Source: Methylobacter sp015476545
GTDB lineage: Bacteria; Pseudomonadota; Gammaproteobacteria; Methylococcales; Methylomonadaceae
Length of the DNA: 64,000 nt
Reading direction: 5' to 3'
Assembly (NCBI RefSeq): GCF_052162025.1
Contig: NZ_CP197401.1
Coordinates: 1,302,001-1,366,000 of the forward strand
Within the stretch, counting starts at the first letter, position 1, and each line of letters opens with the position of its first letter. Positions 9,149-18,463 of the stretch are shown piece after piece. The position numbers and the translations under genes are program-made. The notes beneath the pieces are model-generated. The model searched no databases and was not told the origin of the DNA. It saw nothing but the letters and a program-made list of their open reading frames with translations.

Positions 9149-11833
9149 TCAAGATAACCAGGGAGGTGTAATGTCAGAGGCTATGCCATACTTGGCAATG
9201 GCCACCTCTACTTTTGCCGGGTCAAATTGTCCCAAATCCGCCAAGCTCTTTAGGGCCGCGACGGCAACATGGTAGCGATCGACTTCAAAGAAGCGGCGCA
9301 ATTGCTCGCGCGTGTCGGAACGGCCGAAGCCATCGGTGCCAAGTACGGTATAAGGCGCTTTAATATAAGCCCGAATTTGATCGGCAAAGGCACGGTTATA
9401 ATCACTTGCAGCAATGACCGGTCCTTGCGCATTGCCGAGGCAGTGATCTACATGCGATTGCTTTGGAGTTTCAGTTGGATGCAGGCGGTTCCAGCGCTCA
9501 CAGGCTCGCCCATCTCTTGCTAGCTCCGTAAAGCTTGGGCAACTCCACAGGTCGGATTCAACGCCCCAATCATTGCGTAGTAATTCAGCGGCAAATTCAA
9601 CTTCACGGAAAATGACCCCTGAGCCCAGTAGCTGTACCCGTGGGGTCTTTTTCTTTTGATCGGCGCCACGGCGGAAGCAGTACATGCCTTTGATAATATC
9701 CTGTTCTATGCCTTTGGGCATGGCTGGATGGGCATAGTTTTCATTCATCACGGTAATGTAATAGAACACATTTTCCTGTTCGACATACATGCGGCGCAAA
9801 CCGTCCTGAATGATGACGGCCACTTCATAGGCGTAGGTTGGATCATAAGAGACACAGTTGGGTACAGTCGCTGAAATCAGATGGCTGTGTCCGTCTTCAT
9901 GCTGCAGGCCTTCGCCATTCAATGTCGTTCTTCCGGCCGTGCCACCCATCAGGAACCCTCGGGTGCATTGGTCTGCACCGGCCCAGATCAGGTCGCCGAC
10001 ACGTTGGAAGCCGAACATGGAGTAGTAGATGAAAAACGGAATCATCGGCACGCCATGGGTTGAATAGGAGGTGCCTGCGGCAATCCAGTCGCAGAGGCCA
10101 CCCGCTTCATTGATGCCTTCCTGCAGTACTTGGCCATGCTTGTCTTCTTTGTAGAACATGAGCTGGTCGGCATCCTGCGGCGTATATAGCTGGCCAACCT
10201 GCGACCAGATGCCCAGCTGTCTGAACATGCCTTCCATACCGAAGGTGCGCGATTCATCAGGTACGATAGGCACGATGCGCTTGCCGATGTTCTTGTCCTT
10301 GATCAGTATGTTGAGCAGGCGCACGAAAGCCATGGTTGTCGAGAATTCGCGTCCTTCACTGCTGGCTTCCAGCAATGGTTTGAAATCTGCCAGCACCGGC
10401 ACATCCAGGGCATGGGATTTGGTTCTTCTGGACGGTAAATACCCGCCTAAGTCAGCACGGCGCTGCTTCATGTATTCCAGCTCTTTCGAGCCTTCGGGGA
10501 AAGTCAGGTAAGGCAGGTCATTCAGCTGTTCATCAGTAACAGGAAGGTCATAACGATCACGGAAACGGCTCAGTGAACTTACGCTCATTTTCTTCTGCTG
10601 ATGGGTGATGTTCTGTGCCTGTCCGGACTCGCCCATACCATAGCCTTTAATGGTCTTAGCCAGAATGACGGTTGGCTGTCCTTTATGACTGACTGCGGCA
10701 TTGAAAGCCGCAAAGATCTTGATTGGATCATGACCGCCGCGATTTAATTCCCAGATGTCACGATCAGACCAGTCGGCGACCATAGCTTTCAGCTCAGGCG
10801 TGTTAAAGAAATGCTCGCGCACATAAGCGCCGTCTTTGGCTTTAAACGTCTGATAATCGCCGTCGACGCATTCCATCATGCGCGCTACCAGCAGGCCGTC
10901 TTTATCGCGCGCCAGCAGTGCATCCCAACGGTGGCCCCAGATCAGTTTGATTACATTCCAGCCGGCGCCGCGGAATTCACTTTCCAATTCCTGAATGATT
11001 TTGCCATTGCCGCGTACCGGGCCATCTAGCCGCTGCAGGTTGCAGTTGATGACGAAAATAAGGTTATCCAGTTTTTCACGGCCGGCCATGCCGATCTCGC
11101 CCAGTGATTCCGGTTCGTCCGTTTCGCCATCGCCGAGGAAAGCCCAAACTTTGCGCCCTTCCGTATTAGTCAAACCGCGATCTTGCAGATACCGCATGAA
11201 ACGGGCCTGATAAATGGCCATAATGGGGCCTAAGCCCATAGATACGGTCGGGAATTGCCAGAAGTCGGACATCAGCCAGGGATGCGGATACGAAGATAAA
11301 CCGTTTCCGTTGACTTCCTGGCGATAATTATCCAGCTGCTCTTCAGTGAATCGCCCCATCAGGAATGCACGGGAATAATCGCCCGGAGCCGAGTGTCCTT
11401 GAGTAAAAATCAAGTCGCCGTCGTGCTTATCGGAAGGCGCGTGCCAAAAATGGTTGTAACCGATATCGTATAAAGTCGATGCCGAGGCGAAACTGGCGAT
11501 GTGGCCGCCAACATTAGTATGTTTATTGGCTCTCAGCACCATCATCATCGCATTCCAGCGTACATAGGAACGGATTTTATATTCTATTGTAGTATTGCCA
11601 GGGAACGGTGGCTGCCGTTCGACGGGAATGGTGTTGATGTAGGCAGTGTTGGCGCTGAATGGGATATCCAGGCCTGCATGACGGGTTGCGGCTACTAATT
11701 GCTCAATAAGAAAATGTGCACGAGCACCGCCTTCCCGCTCTAATACTGCTTGCAGAGCTTCAAGCCATTCTTTGGTTTCTGCCGGATCGACATCATCCTG
11801 CCCGGTAATCTCTGTAATTGAAGTTTTGTTCAT
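9149..11833 (-). CDS. aceE: pyruvate dehydrogenase E1 component, homodimeric type
   Basis: Thiamine-diphosphate-dependent decarboxylation of pyruvate and reductive acetylation of the E2 lipoyl group. At 894 residues it is close to the 887 of E. coli AceE. The ThDP/Mg motif GDGETDEPES lies near residue 231, and the catalytic His-rich segment QGHSAPGDYSRAF is intact. It is the first gene of the aceE-aceF-lpdA operon. An AGGA ribosome site precedes the ATG. No pdhR lies upstream, where there is instead a 519-base gap shared with the divergent sulfide:quinone reductase gene. Confidence 0.97.
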   Translation of the reverse strand: MNKTSITEITGQDDVDPAETKEWLEALQAVLEREGGARAHFLIEQLVAATRHAGLDIPFSANTAYINTIPVERQPPFPGNTTIEYKIRSYVRWNAMMMVLRANKHTNVGGHIASFASASTLYDIGYNHFWHAPSDKHDGDLIFTQGHSAPGDYSRAFLMGRFTEEQLDNYRQEVNGNGLSSYPHPWLMSDFWQFPTVSMGLGPIMAIYQARFMRYLQDRGLTNTEGRKVWAFLGDGETDEPESLGEIGMAGREKLDNLIFVINCNLQRLDGPVRGNGKIIQELESEFRGAGWNVIKLIWGHRWDALLARDKDGLLVARMMECVDGDYQTFKAKDGAYVREHFFNTPELKAMVADWSDRDIWELNRGGHDPIKIFAAFNAAVSHKGQPTVILAKTIKGYGMGESGQAQNITHQQKKMSVSSLSRFRDRYDLPVTDEQLNDLPYLTFPEGSKELEYMKQRRADLGGYLPSRRTKSHALDVPVLADFKPLLEASSEGREFSTTMAFVRLLNILIKDKNIGKRIVPIVPDESRTFGMEGMFRQLGIWSQVGQLYTPQDADQLMFYKEDKHGQVLQEGINEAGGLCDWIAAGTSYSTHGVPMIPFFIYYSMFGFQRVGDLIWAGADQCTRGFLMGGTAGRTTLNGEGLQHEDGHSHLISATVPNCVSYDPTYAYEVAVIIQDGLRRMYVEQENVFYYITVMNENYAHPAMPKGIEQDIIKGMYCFRRGADQKKKTPRVQLLGSGVIFREVEFAAELLRNDWGVESDLWSCPSFTELARDGRACERWNRLHPTETPKQSHVDHCLGNAQGPVIAASDYNRAFADQIRAYIKAPYTVLGTDGFGRSDTREQLRRFFEVDRYHVAVAALKSLADLGQFDPAKVEVAIAKYGIASDITPPWLS

Positions 11834-12352
11834 GTCTGTTCCTAATTGGAGCGGGTATGCATGCTTATTAAAATTATTATTGAAAATGTATTCAGTGGCT
11901 TCGGCGCGATTTAACAGACTTAAAACTACAAATCAAAAATGACATGACTGTAAACTAGGCCAAAATACGCTGGCGATGGCTAAAAGGAGCGGCACGTCAG
12001 CTGTTAAGCGGAATAAAATAGCATTTTTAGTACCAAAATTAAATAGCGAATGGTCCACATGACTATTTTCGGATGACTAAATTTTTCTGTCATTTACAAA
12101 ACAGTTAGTATCTGTTAGTTGTTGATAATGCCTATATCAGGCTCCATGGTTCACAGAGATGGAAGTCAAGTGAAATTCCATCAGATATTTAGATAAAAAG
12201 AGGTAGGGACTCGATACAAAATTGTAATTAAAATTAGAATATGCTAATATTCTTTTCAAATATTGTTCTTGTAGTGTAACACGCACAATATATCCTTAAG
12301 TGATGGTGATCATTTAGGCAAAATGCAAAGCAACTAATAATGAGGGTGTAAC
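11834..12352. other. intergenic region between divergent aceE and sqr-like genes
   Basis: 519 bases of AT-rich DNA that must hold both divergent promoters. I see no open frame with a ribosome site. The clearest element is the dyad at 12236-12253, about 100 bases before the sqr-like start. No riboswitch or RNA fold was recognised. Confidence 0.6.
12236..12253 (+). promoter_or_regulatory. candidate operator dyad upstream of the sulfide:quinone reductase gene
   Basis: A perfect inverted repeat AGAATAT-GCTA-ATATTCT, overlapped by a second dyad ATTAG-N6-CTAAT at 12233-12248. Its position 100 bases upstream of an sqr plus YgaP-like pair suits an ArsR-family sulfide-responsive repressor (BigR/SqrR/YgaV group). 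No regulator gene lies in the neighbourhood, so the assignment is inference. Confidence 0.35.
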
Positions 12353-13627
12353 ATGGCTCGTATAGTAATTTTAGGCGCCGGCATTGGCGGTGTACCAATG
12401 GCTTATGAAATGAAAGAAACGGTAGGGAAAAAACATGATGTGATTGTGATTTCCGATACGCCTACGTTTCATTTTGTGCCGTCAAATCCTTGGGTTCCAC
12501 CGCGGTGGCGTAAGCCGGAAGAGCTGAAGATTGAATTAGCGCCGATTATGAAAAAGAAAGGTATTGAATTCATTCAAAAAGCGGCGTCAAAAGTAGATCC
12601 TGTAAACAATCAGGTGCAGTTGGCAGATGGCTCTGCAGTGCCTTATGATTTCCTGGTCATTGCGACCGGTCCTCGCTTGGCATTCGATGAAGTGCCCGGT
12701 TTAGGTCCCGAGGGCTATACATCATCTGTCTGCCATGTGGATCATGCCGAAGTTGCGGCTCGGGACTGGGATAAATTCATGGAAAATCCGGGGCCTATCG
12801 TTATCGGTGCGGTTCAGGGAGCATCCTGCTATGGTCCTGCGTATGAATATTTAATGATTATTGAAACGGAATTGCGTAAACGCAAGATTCGCGACAAGGT
12901 GCCAATGACTTTTGTGACGGCAGAGCCATACATCGGTCATCTAGGCTTGGGCGGCGTAGGCGATACCAAAGGTTTATTGGAAAGCGCATTGCGTGACAAG
13001 AGTATTAAATGGATAACCAATGCCAAAGTCGACAAGATTGAAGATGGCATGATGTATGTCACGGAAGTCGATGATGAAGGCAAAGACAAGAAAAAACATG
13101 AGCTGCCGTTTAAGCACTCGATGATGTTGCCCGCCTTTACCGGTGTTGATGCTGTGCGAAAAGTCGATGCGGCGGGATTGGTTAATCCGCGCGGTTTTGT
13201 TCTGGTGGATAAGTATCAGCGCAATCCGACTTTCAAAAATATTTACTCGGTCGGCGTCTGCATCGCGATTCCGCCGGTAGAGCCAACACCAGTGCCAGTA
13301 GGCGCGCCCAAAACCGGCTATATGATTGAGTCTATGGTAACGGCTACGGCGCATAACATCGCCAGTGAACTGGAAGGTAAGGAGCCTAGTTATGAGGCTA
13401 CCTGGAATGCGCTATGTCTGGCTGACTTCGGTGATTCCGGTGTCGCATTTATGGCCAAGCCGCAAATTCCGCCTCGCAATGTGACCTGGTCAGCAGAAGG
13501 CAAGTGGGTGCATCTGGCGAAAATCGGTTTCGAAAAGTATTTTATGCGTAAGATCAGAAAAGGCATCAGTGAGCCATTGTATGAAAGAATGATGCTTAAA
13601 CTGATGGGTGTCGTACGCTTGAAATAG
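12353..13627 (+). CDS. sulfide:quinone oxidoreductase-type FAD protein
   Basis: Predicted membrane-associated flavoprotein passing electrons from sulfide to the quinone pool. The N-terminal ILGAGIGGVPMA dinucleotide motif, a second FAD segment (ATGPRLAFD) and the C-terminal YSVGVCIAIPP place it in the SQR/FCSD family at a typical 424 residues. Three cysteines occur in family-relevant places (SVCHVD, GASCYGP, GVCIAI), consistent with a redox disulfide or polysulfide site. A good ribosome site (GAGGGTG) precedes the ATG. The downstream YgaP-like gene follows after 10 bases. A role in sulfide detoxification is more likely than lithotrophic growth, but this is inference. Confidence 0.83.
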   Translation: MARIVILGAGIGGVPMAYEMKETVGKKHDVIVISDTPTFHFVPSNPWVPPRWRKPEELKIELAPIMKKKGIEFIQKAASKVDPVNNQVQLADGSAVPYDFLVIATGPRLAFDEVPGLGPEGYTSSVCHVDHAEVAARDWDKFMENPGPIVIGAVQGASCYGPAYEYLMIIETELRKRKIRDKVPMTFVTAEPYIGHLGLGGVGDTKGLLESALRDKSIKWITNAKVDKIEDGMMYVTEVDDEGKDKKKHELPFKHSMMLPAFTGVDAVRKVDAAGLVNPRGFVLVDKYQRNPTFKNIYSVGVCIAIPPVEPTPVPVGAPKTGYMIESMVTATAHNIASELEGKEPSYEATWNALCLADFGDSGVAFMAKPQIPPRNVTWSAEGKWVHLAKIGFEKYFMRKIRKGISEPLYERMMLKLMGVVRLK

Positions 13628-13637
13628 AGGAGAGTAG

Positions 13638-13838
13638 ATGACTATTGATCGTGTGGTATTTGCCGTGGCAGGCAGTTTTATTCTGATCAGTTTGCTGCTG
13701 GCGCATTTGCATTCTGAAAACTGGCTGTGGTTTACAGCGTTTGTCGGGGCAAATTTATTTCAATCTGCTTTTACTGGCTTTTGTCCATTAGCCATGATAT
13801 TGAAAAAGCTGGGCGTCAAGCCTGGCTGTGCTTTTTAA
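13638..13838 (+). CDS. YgaP-like (DUF2892) two-helix inner membrane protein
   Basis: A 66-residue membrane protein with hydrophobic helices at about 5-25 and 29-47 and the FCPLAMILKKLG signature seen in the membrane part of YgaP and in DUF2892 proteins. It contains no rhodanese domain. It sits in an operon with the sulfide:quinone reductase gene, with a GAGGAG ribosome site just before the ATG. That pairing is common in sulfide and persulfide regulons, so it probably supports sulfane-sulfur handling at the membrane. Confidence 0.75.
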   Translation: MTIDRVVFAVAGSFILISLLLAHLHSENWLWFTAFVGANLFQSAFTGFCPLAMILKKLGVKPGCAF

Positions 13839-13848
13839 GCATTGCTTT

Positions 13849-13893
13849 GCAGAAACGTAACAGCGTTTAGAAAATCGCCTGTTACGTTTCTGC
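13849..13893 (+). terminator. 15-bp perfect hairpin after the sqr operon
   Basis: Arms at 13849-13863 and 13879-13893 (GCAGAAACGTAACAG and its complement) enclose a 15-base loop directly after the YgaP-like gene. No T run follows immediately, so it may act as a Rho-assisted terminator or an RNA-stabilising stem between the sqr operon and argG. Confidence 0.5.
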
Positions 13894-13912
13894 CGCAAAC
13901 TTTATTTTCCGG

Positions 13913-13918
13913 TATAAT
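13913..13918 (+). promoter_or_regulatory. -10 box of a putative argG promoter
   Basis: A consensus TATAAT hexamer lies 33 bases before the argG ATG and just after the upstream hairpin. The -35 side is weak (a TTCTGC-like hexamer about 19 bases upstream), so this is a partial promoter call. Confidence 0.4.
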
Positions 13919-13950
13919 TTGCCTATTTTTTAACTCAAGGTTAAGGCGTT

Positions 13951-15162
13951 ATGTCGGAAATCAATAAAGTAGTACTGGCTTATTCCGGAGGTTTGGATAC
14001 CTCCGTCATTCTCAAATGGTTGCAGGATGTCTATTCTTGCGAAGTTGTCACTTTCACCGCCGATTTAGGTCAGGGCGAAGAGGTTGAGCCGGCCCGGGCC
14101 AAAGCGCAAGCGCTGGGCATTAAGGAAATTTATATTGAAGATCTGCGTGAGGATTTCGCGCGCGATTATGTTTTTCCGATGTTCAGGGCCAATACGATTT
14201 ACGAAGGCGAATATCTGCTCGGTACATCAATTGCCCGTCCTTTAATTGCCAAACGCCTCATCGAAATCGCCAATGAATCGGGCGCTAGCGCGATTGCTCA
14301 CGGCGCAACCGGCAAAGGTAATGATCAGGTGCGCTTCGAGTTAGGCGCTTATGCGCTGCGTCCAGATATCCGGGTCATAGCGCCTTGGCGCGAATGGGAT
14401 TTAACTTCCCGGCAAAAGCTGCTGGACTATGCTGAAAAGCATGGCATTCCCGTTGAAATGAAAAAAGGCAAGGCATCGCCTTATTCAATGGATGCCAATC
14501 TGCTGCATATTTCTTATGAAGGCCGTATTCTGGAAAACCCTTGGACAGAACCTGAGGAAGATATGTGGCGCTGGACCGTATCCCCTGAGGCAGCCCCTGA
14601 TCAGCCGACTTACATCGAATTGACTTACCGTCAGGGGGATATTGTCGCGATTGACGATGTTCCGCATACGCCTGCCGAAGTTCTGCAGAAATTAAACAAA
14701 ATAGCCGGCGAGAACGGCATTGGTCGTCTCGACATCGTTGAGAACCGCTATGTCGGCATGAAGTCGCGCGGTTGCTATGAAACGCCGGCCGGTACGGTCA
14801 TGCTGAGAGCGCATCGTGCGATTGAATCAATAACACTGGATCGCGAAGTGGCGCATTTAAAGGATGAGTTGATGCCGCGTTATGCTTCGCTGATTTATAA
14901 CGGTTACTGGTGGAGTCCGGAGCGCAAAATGTTGCAACAAATGATCGATGCGTCTCAAGAACATGTCAACGGCAAAGTCAGACTGAAGCTCTACAAGGGT
15001 AATGTAATCGTAGTCGGCCGTCAGTCTGAAACAGACAGTCTGTTCGATGAAAGTATTGCCACGTTCGAAGAAGATGGCGGTGCTTATAATCAGAAAGATG
15101 CCGAAGGTTTCATCAAACTGAATGCATTGAGAATGAGAATAGCAGCTAAAAGAAACCGCTAA
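13951..15162 (+). CDS. argG: argininosuccinate synthase
   Basis: Condenses citrulline with aspartate using ATP to give argininosuccinate, the penultimate step of arginine synthesis. The 403-residue length is that of the short bacterial type. The ATP-pyrophosphatase P-loop AYSGGLDTSVIL occurs at residues 9-20, and GATGKGNDQVRFE with the citrulline/aspartate-binding region is intact. It is a single-gene unit flanked by a hairpin upstream and a strong terminator downstream. Other arginine genes (argA, argF, argD) lie 15-20 kb away. Confidence 0.98.
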   Translation: MSEINKVVLAYSGGLDTSVILKWLQDVYSCEVVTFTADLGQGEEVEPARAKAQALGIKEIYIEDLREDFARDYVFPMFRANTIYEGEYLLGTSIARPLIAKRLIEIANESGASAIAHGATGKGNDQVRFELGAYALRPDIRVIAPWREWDLTSRQKLLDYAEKHGIPVEMKKGKASPYSMDANLLHISYEGRILENPWTEPEEDMWRWTVSPEAAPDQPTYIELTYRQGDIVAIDDVPHTPAEVLQKLNKIAGENGIGRLDIVENRYVGMKSRGCYETPAGTVMLRAHRAIESITLDREVAHLKDELMPRYASLIYNGYWWSPERKMLQQMIDASQEHVNGKVRLKLYKGNVIVVGRQSETDSLFDESIATFEEDGGAYNQKDAEGFIKLNALRMRIAAKRNR

Positions 15163-15170
15163 TCATTAAA

Positions 15171-15209
15171 CACAGCCGCACGATCTTTAGAATCGTGCGG
15201 CTGTGTTTT
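15171..15209 (+). terminator. rho-independent terminator of argG
   Basis: Fourteen-base perfect GC-rich arms (15171-15184 and 15192-15205) with a 7-base loop are followed by TTTT, nine bases after the argG stop codon. Confidence 0.9.
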
Positions 15210-15368
15210 GCAGTTTGAGACGGCAAGTTTATCTTATAAAACGCACGACAAATTTCATTAAACTTGTATAATTGCCTGATCAGGTAGTGGCGCTGCCAAT
15301 TATAAAAATAATATTTTTTCAGCCGGAATGTCGCTATTTATGAATTTCTGGTTGAGGGGAAGTGGATA

Positions 15369-15980
15369 ATGAGCGATATGCGAGAGATAAATTCAGAGAT
15401 TGTTGATGACCAGAGAGGGCGCTCTGTGATTCTGCAAACAATACCGTCGCATCAGGGATTAATAAAAACCAACAAGTTGTTGCTGACTGTAGTGTTTTTC
15501 TTGATGACTGTCGTCTTGATATTGGGCTTTTTGTTATTTCCAACGCATGATGTTGTGCCCAATTATAGAAAAGCTACTCCATCTGAGATTTATGCCGCTG
15601 AAATGAATTCAGTATTATCTGCCGAAGTTAATACGCTCAAAGGTCAGCTTATTGGTTTAATCAGTGGTTCAATTGAAAGCAAATTAAGAACTTTGGAAGA
15701 GAGTATACGCTTAGGCGCTGTTTCCAGTTCTCTAGGTACGATAGAAGATTTAAAGAATGACGTTAAAGTGCTGCGCTCCTATTCAGACCCTGCTCAAAAA
15801 GAGCAATCGGCTGTCGATAGTGAGCAGATCATGCTGGAAATGTCGCAGTTAAAAAATCTTATTTATCTCACTCTCGCCTCTTGTGGGTTAATGTTGGCCG
15901 CATTGGCTGGAATCTGGATCAAAAATCGTAATCGATTGCCTTATAAAGAAATCAAAAGAAGTTATTTAGGCAGAAATTAA
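15369..15980 (+). CDS. hypothetical membrane protein with central coiled coil
   Basis: A 203-residue protein I cannot assign to a family. A cytoplasmic N-terminus of about 33 residues is followed by a membrane helix at about 37-58. A largely helical segment about 70-165 has heptad-like hydrophobic spacing (VLSAEVNTLKGQLIGLI). A second helix at about 170-190 and a basic tail (KNRNRL) end it. The topology suggests a periplasmic coiled-coil loop held by two membrane anchors. A GAGGGGAAG ribosome site precedes the ATG at a suitable distance. It is monocistronic, with a terminator on each side. Confidence 0.65.
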   Translation: MSDMREINSEIVDDQRGRSVILQTIPSHQGLIKTNKLLLTVVFFLMTVVLILGFLLFPTHDVVPNYRKATPSEIYAAEMNSVLSAEVNTLKGQLIGLISGSIESKLRTLEESIRLGAVSSSLGTIEDLKNDVKVLRSYSDPAQKEQSAVDSEQIMLEMSQLKNLIYLTLASCGLMLAALAGIWIKNRNRLPYKEIKRSYLGRN

Positions 15981-16008
15981 ATATTTTTCCAATCTTATAC
16001 ATACTAAG

Positions 16009-16044
16009 AAGCCGCCCTAATCTGTGATTAGGGCGGCTTTTTTA
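16009..16044. terminator. bidirectional terminator between the orphan membrane gene and the cytochrome c gene
   Basis: Fourteen-base perfect arms (16009-16022 and 16026-16039) enclose a 3-base loop and are followed by TTTTT on the plus strand. It lies 28 bases after the plus-strand gene stop and about 25 bases beyond the minus-strand cytochrome stop. It probably ends both convergent transcripts. Confidence 0.85.
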
Positions 16045-16066
16045 TACCGGTTTAGCTAGTAAAAAC

Positions 16067-16405
16067 TTATTTGCTGCCCAGGTATTTGTATAAAGCGTCA
16101 AGCGCTTGATCTTCGCCGTAACCGGCTTTTTTGACAGGGCCAACAGCCATGATGGCTTCCATAGCTTTTGGCATGCCGCCTTTGCCTTCTTTAATAACTT
16201 GTTCGAATTTTGCTCTGTCCAGTTTGCCGGATTTAACCAAGTCGAACAGTTGTGGGTTTGATGCGATGTCATGGCAAGTGCCGCAACCACGACCGAAAGC
16301 GCGCTCATAGATTTTTTGACCGATTTCGACATCTTCTGAAGCAAATGCTTGCGAACTTAAAGCGATTAAGGCAACGCCCGCTAATGAACCTAATGATTTT
16401 TTCAT
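16067..16405 (-). CDS. small periplasmic monoheme cytochrome c
   Basis: A 112-residue exported cytochrome. A signal peptide (residues 1-22, ending ASSQAFAS-like) precedes a single heme-binding CGTCH near residue 40. A GGMPKAM segment near residue 75 supplies a likely distal methionine. The C-terminal helix DQALDALYKYLG is typical of class I cytochromes. It is transcribed alone, convergent with the orphan membrane gene. It may shuttle electrons to a terminal oxidase or receive them from a periplasmic dehydrogenase, but the partner cannot be told from context. Confidence 0.85.
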   Translation of the reverse strand: MKKSLGSLAGVALIALSSQAFASEDVEIGQKIYERAFGRGCGTCHDIASNPQLFDLVKSGKLDRAKFEQVIKEGKGGMPKAMEAIMAVGPVKKAGYGEDQALDALYKYLGSK

Positions 16406-16755
16406 ATTGACCTCTCTTGGTGATTAAAAAAGACTGTAATCATTTATTTAACAAATACAGCCCAATTAAAAAGTTAAAGCCGCAAAGGATAGGGAATTTG
16501 GCAGTAAAATTCAATCCTTTTATTTAATTTATATAGTTATTATTTACTTGGAATCCATTATCATTAAGTTATGTGAATAATAACTGAATTGTTCAGATTG
16601 TTTCATTCTGTAAGCGCAGAAAACCATTAGCTGATAATTTAGCGCGCCGTAATCGTGTGAGGTTTTTGAGCTATTTCAATGGGCCAAAATTATTTCCTGA
16701 AATTTGTTTCGTCTAGGTTTTTATTCAGCCATCGCCAGTAACCGGATAGTAATTC
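16406..16755. other. intergenic region upstream of the small cytochrome c gene
   Basis: 350 AT-rich bases between the cytochrome c start and the cysG stop, both on the minus strand. It must contain the cytochrome promoter. I found no convincing open frame, RNA gene or strong hairpin. Confidence 0.5.
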
Positions 16756-18150
16756 TTAAGAAAAATGCTCCGTATGAAACCAGTCCAGTTTGTCGTGTAA
16801 GGTCACAACAGTGCCAATAATGATCAATGTTGGAGGTTTGATGTCTTGGCCAGCTACCAAACCGGGCAAGGATTCCAATGTGCCGGTAATAACCCGTTGG
16901 TTGGCTGTGGTGCCTTGTTGCACCAAGGCAACTGGCAAATCTTTAGGACTGCCGTGCTCAATTAAAGATTGGCAGATTTTTTCCAGTCCGACCAGCCCCA
17001 TATAGATGACAATGGTTTGATTGGGAGCCGCCAATTGTTTCCAGTTCAGATTGATGGAATTGTCTTTTAGATGGCCAGTCACGAAGGTGCAGGACTGGGC
17101 ATGATCTCTATGTGTCAGCGGAATGCCGGCATATGTGGCGCAGCCTGAAGCGGCGGTAATGCCTGGCACAACCTGAAAATTGATTCCCTGTTGCATAAGG
17201 GTTTCTATTTCCTCGCCGCCACGGCCGAAAATAAAAGGGTCGCCGCCTTTTAGCCTGACCACGCGTTTTCCGGCTTTTGCCAGATCCGCCAGCAGGATGT
17301 TGATGGATTCCTGCGGGAGCGCATGGTTATAGCGTTGTTTGCCGACATAGATTTTTTCCGAATCTCGACGGGCTAAATCGAGGATCTCGGGCGAGACCAG
17401 CCGGTCGTAGACGACTACGTCAGCCTGTTGCATCAGCCGCAGAGCGCGAAAAGTCAACAAGTCGGCTGCGCCGGGGCCGGCTCCGACCAGATAGACTTCG
17501 CCAACATTAATGTTTTCTTTCTGATTAATGAGCGTCTGCTCGAGCTTTTGTTCAGCTTCCTGTTCTTTGCCTGAAAAAATCAATTCGGCAATGGAGCCTT
17601 GTAATGCATTCTCCCAGAAAATCCTGCGCTGAGCCGGTTCTTTAATGACTTCTTTAACGCGTGATCTGAATTTTTCGGCAATATGAGCCAGTCGTCCATA
17701 AGACGGCGGAATCAGGCTCTCTATTTTAGCTCGAAGCAGCCTAGCTAAAACCGGCGAAGCGCCGCCGGATGATACAGCAGCAACGACAGGCGAACGATCT
17801 ATAATGGCAGGAAAGATGAAACTGCAAAGTTCGGGACTATCGACCACGTTCACGGGGATATTTTGTTCAGAGGCTGTTTTGGCAACTAATTTATTCGTAT
17901 CGGCATTGTCGGTAGCCGATACGACCAGTCTGAATCCATGCAGGTCGGACGAGGAAAAAGTTTTCTTCAGTATGTTCAGATTGTGAGACTCTCTCAGATT
18001 GGCAACGGCGGTGCTTATTTCACTGGCGATGACAGTGATTTTTGCATCGGCTCGAGCCAATAAATCAATTTTGCGAGCGGCGACTTCGCCAGCACCGACA
18101 ACGAGACAATTCTGATCTTTAAGTTGTATGAAAATTGGAAAATAATCCAT
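16756..18150 (-). CDS. cysG: siroheme synthase (CysG: SUMT, dehydrogenase and ferrochelatase)
   Basis: Multifunctional enzyme that methylates uroporphyrinogen III twice, oxidises precorrin-2 and inserts iron to give siroheme for sulfite and nitrite reductases. In its 464 residues the N-terminal CysG-B part carries VVGAGEVAARKID (residues 17-29) and the SSGGASPVLARLLR element. The SUMT domain begins near residue 217 with YLVGAGPGAADLLTFRA and includes the RLKGGDPFIFGRGGEE motif. It is divergent from the TusA-like gene, which fits a sulfur-metabolism neighbourhood. Confidence 0.97.
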   Translation of the reverse strand: MDYFPIFIQLKDQNCLVVGAGEVAARKIDLLARADAKITVIASEISTAVANLRESHNLNILKKTFSSSDLHGFRLVVSATDNADTNKLVAKTASEQNIPVNVVDSPELCSFIFPAIIDRSPVVAAVSSGGASPVLARLLRAKIESLIPPSYGRLAHIAEKFRSRVKEVIKEPAQRRIFWENALQGSIAELIFSGKEQEAEQKLEQTLINQKENINVGEVYLVGAGPGAADLLTFRALRLMQQADVVVYDRLVSPEILDLARRDSEKIYVGKQRYNHALPQESINILLADLAKAGKRVVRLKGGDPFIFGRGGEEIETLMQQGINFQVVPGITAASGCATYAGIPLTHRDHAQSCTFVTGHLKDNSINLNWKQLAAPNQTIVIYMGLVGLEKICQSLIEHGSPKDLPVALVQQGTTANQRVITGTLESLPGLVAGQDIKPPTLIIIGTVVTLHDKLDWFHTEHFS

Positions 18151-18232
18151 TGTATTACTATGATTCGCGGATTAAGTAGAGAATGGTATTATAAGCATTC
18201 TGAAGTAAGTTAAGAACCTTTATAACCAAGCA

Positions 18233-18463
18233 ATGATTGAATTTAACCTCGAATTAGATGCCAGCGGCTTAAATTGTCCCCTGCCTTTGTTGCGCCTGAA
18301 AAAAACATTGACGGAAATGACCAGTGGAGATGTTGTCAAGGTAATTGCGACAGATCCTGCTGCGCATTTGGATTTTGGCGTTTATTCTGACCAGACAGGC
18401 AATCAAATCGTTAAATTTATAAGAGAATCGGAAAGACAGATTTTTTACATCAAGAAGAAATGA
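18233..18463 (+). CDS. TusA/SirA-family sulfurtransferase
   Basis: A small 76-residue sulfur carrier of the TusA fold. The active-site Cys is in the family CPxP motif (GLNCPLPLLRLKK, Cys about residue 15). The rest matches the beta-alpha pattern, ending in a FYIKKK strand. TusA proteins relay persulfide sulfur for tRNA thiolation, molybdenum cofactor synthesis or sulfur oxidation. Being divergent from cysG and 5 kb from the sqr-like gene, it could serve any of these. The symbol is left open because several paralogues exist in most genomes. Confidence 0.85.
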   Translation: MIEFNLELDASGLNCPLPLLRLKKTLTEMTSGDVVKVIATDPAAHLDFGVYSDQTGNQIVKFIRESERQIFYIKKK

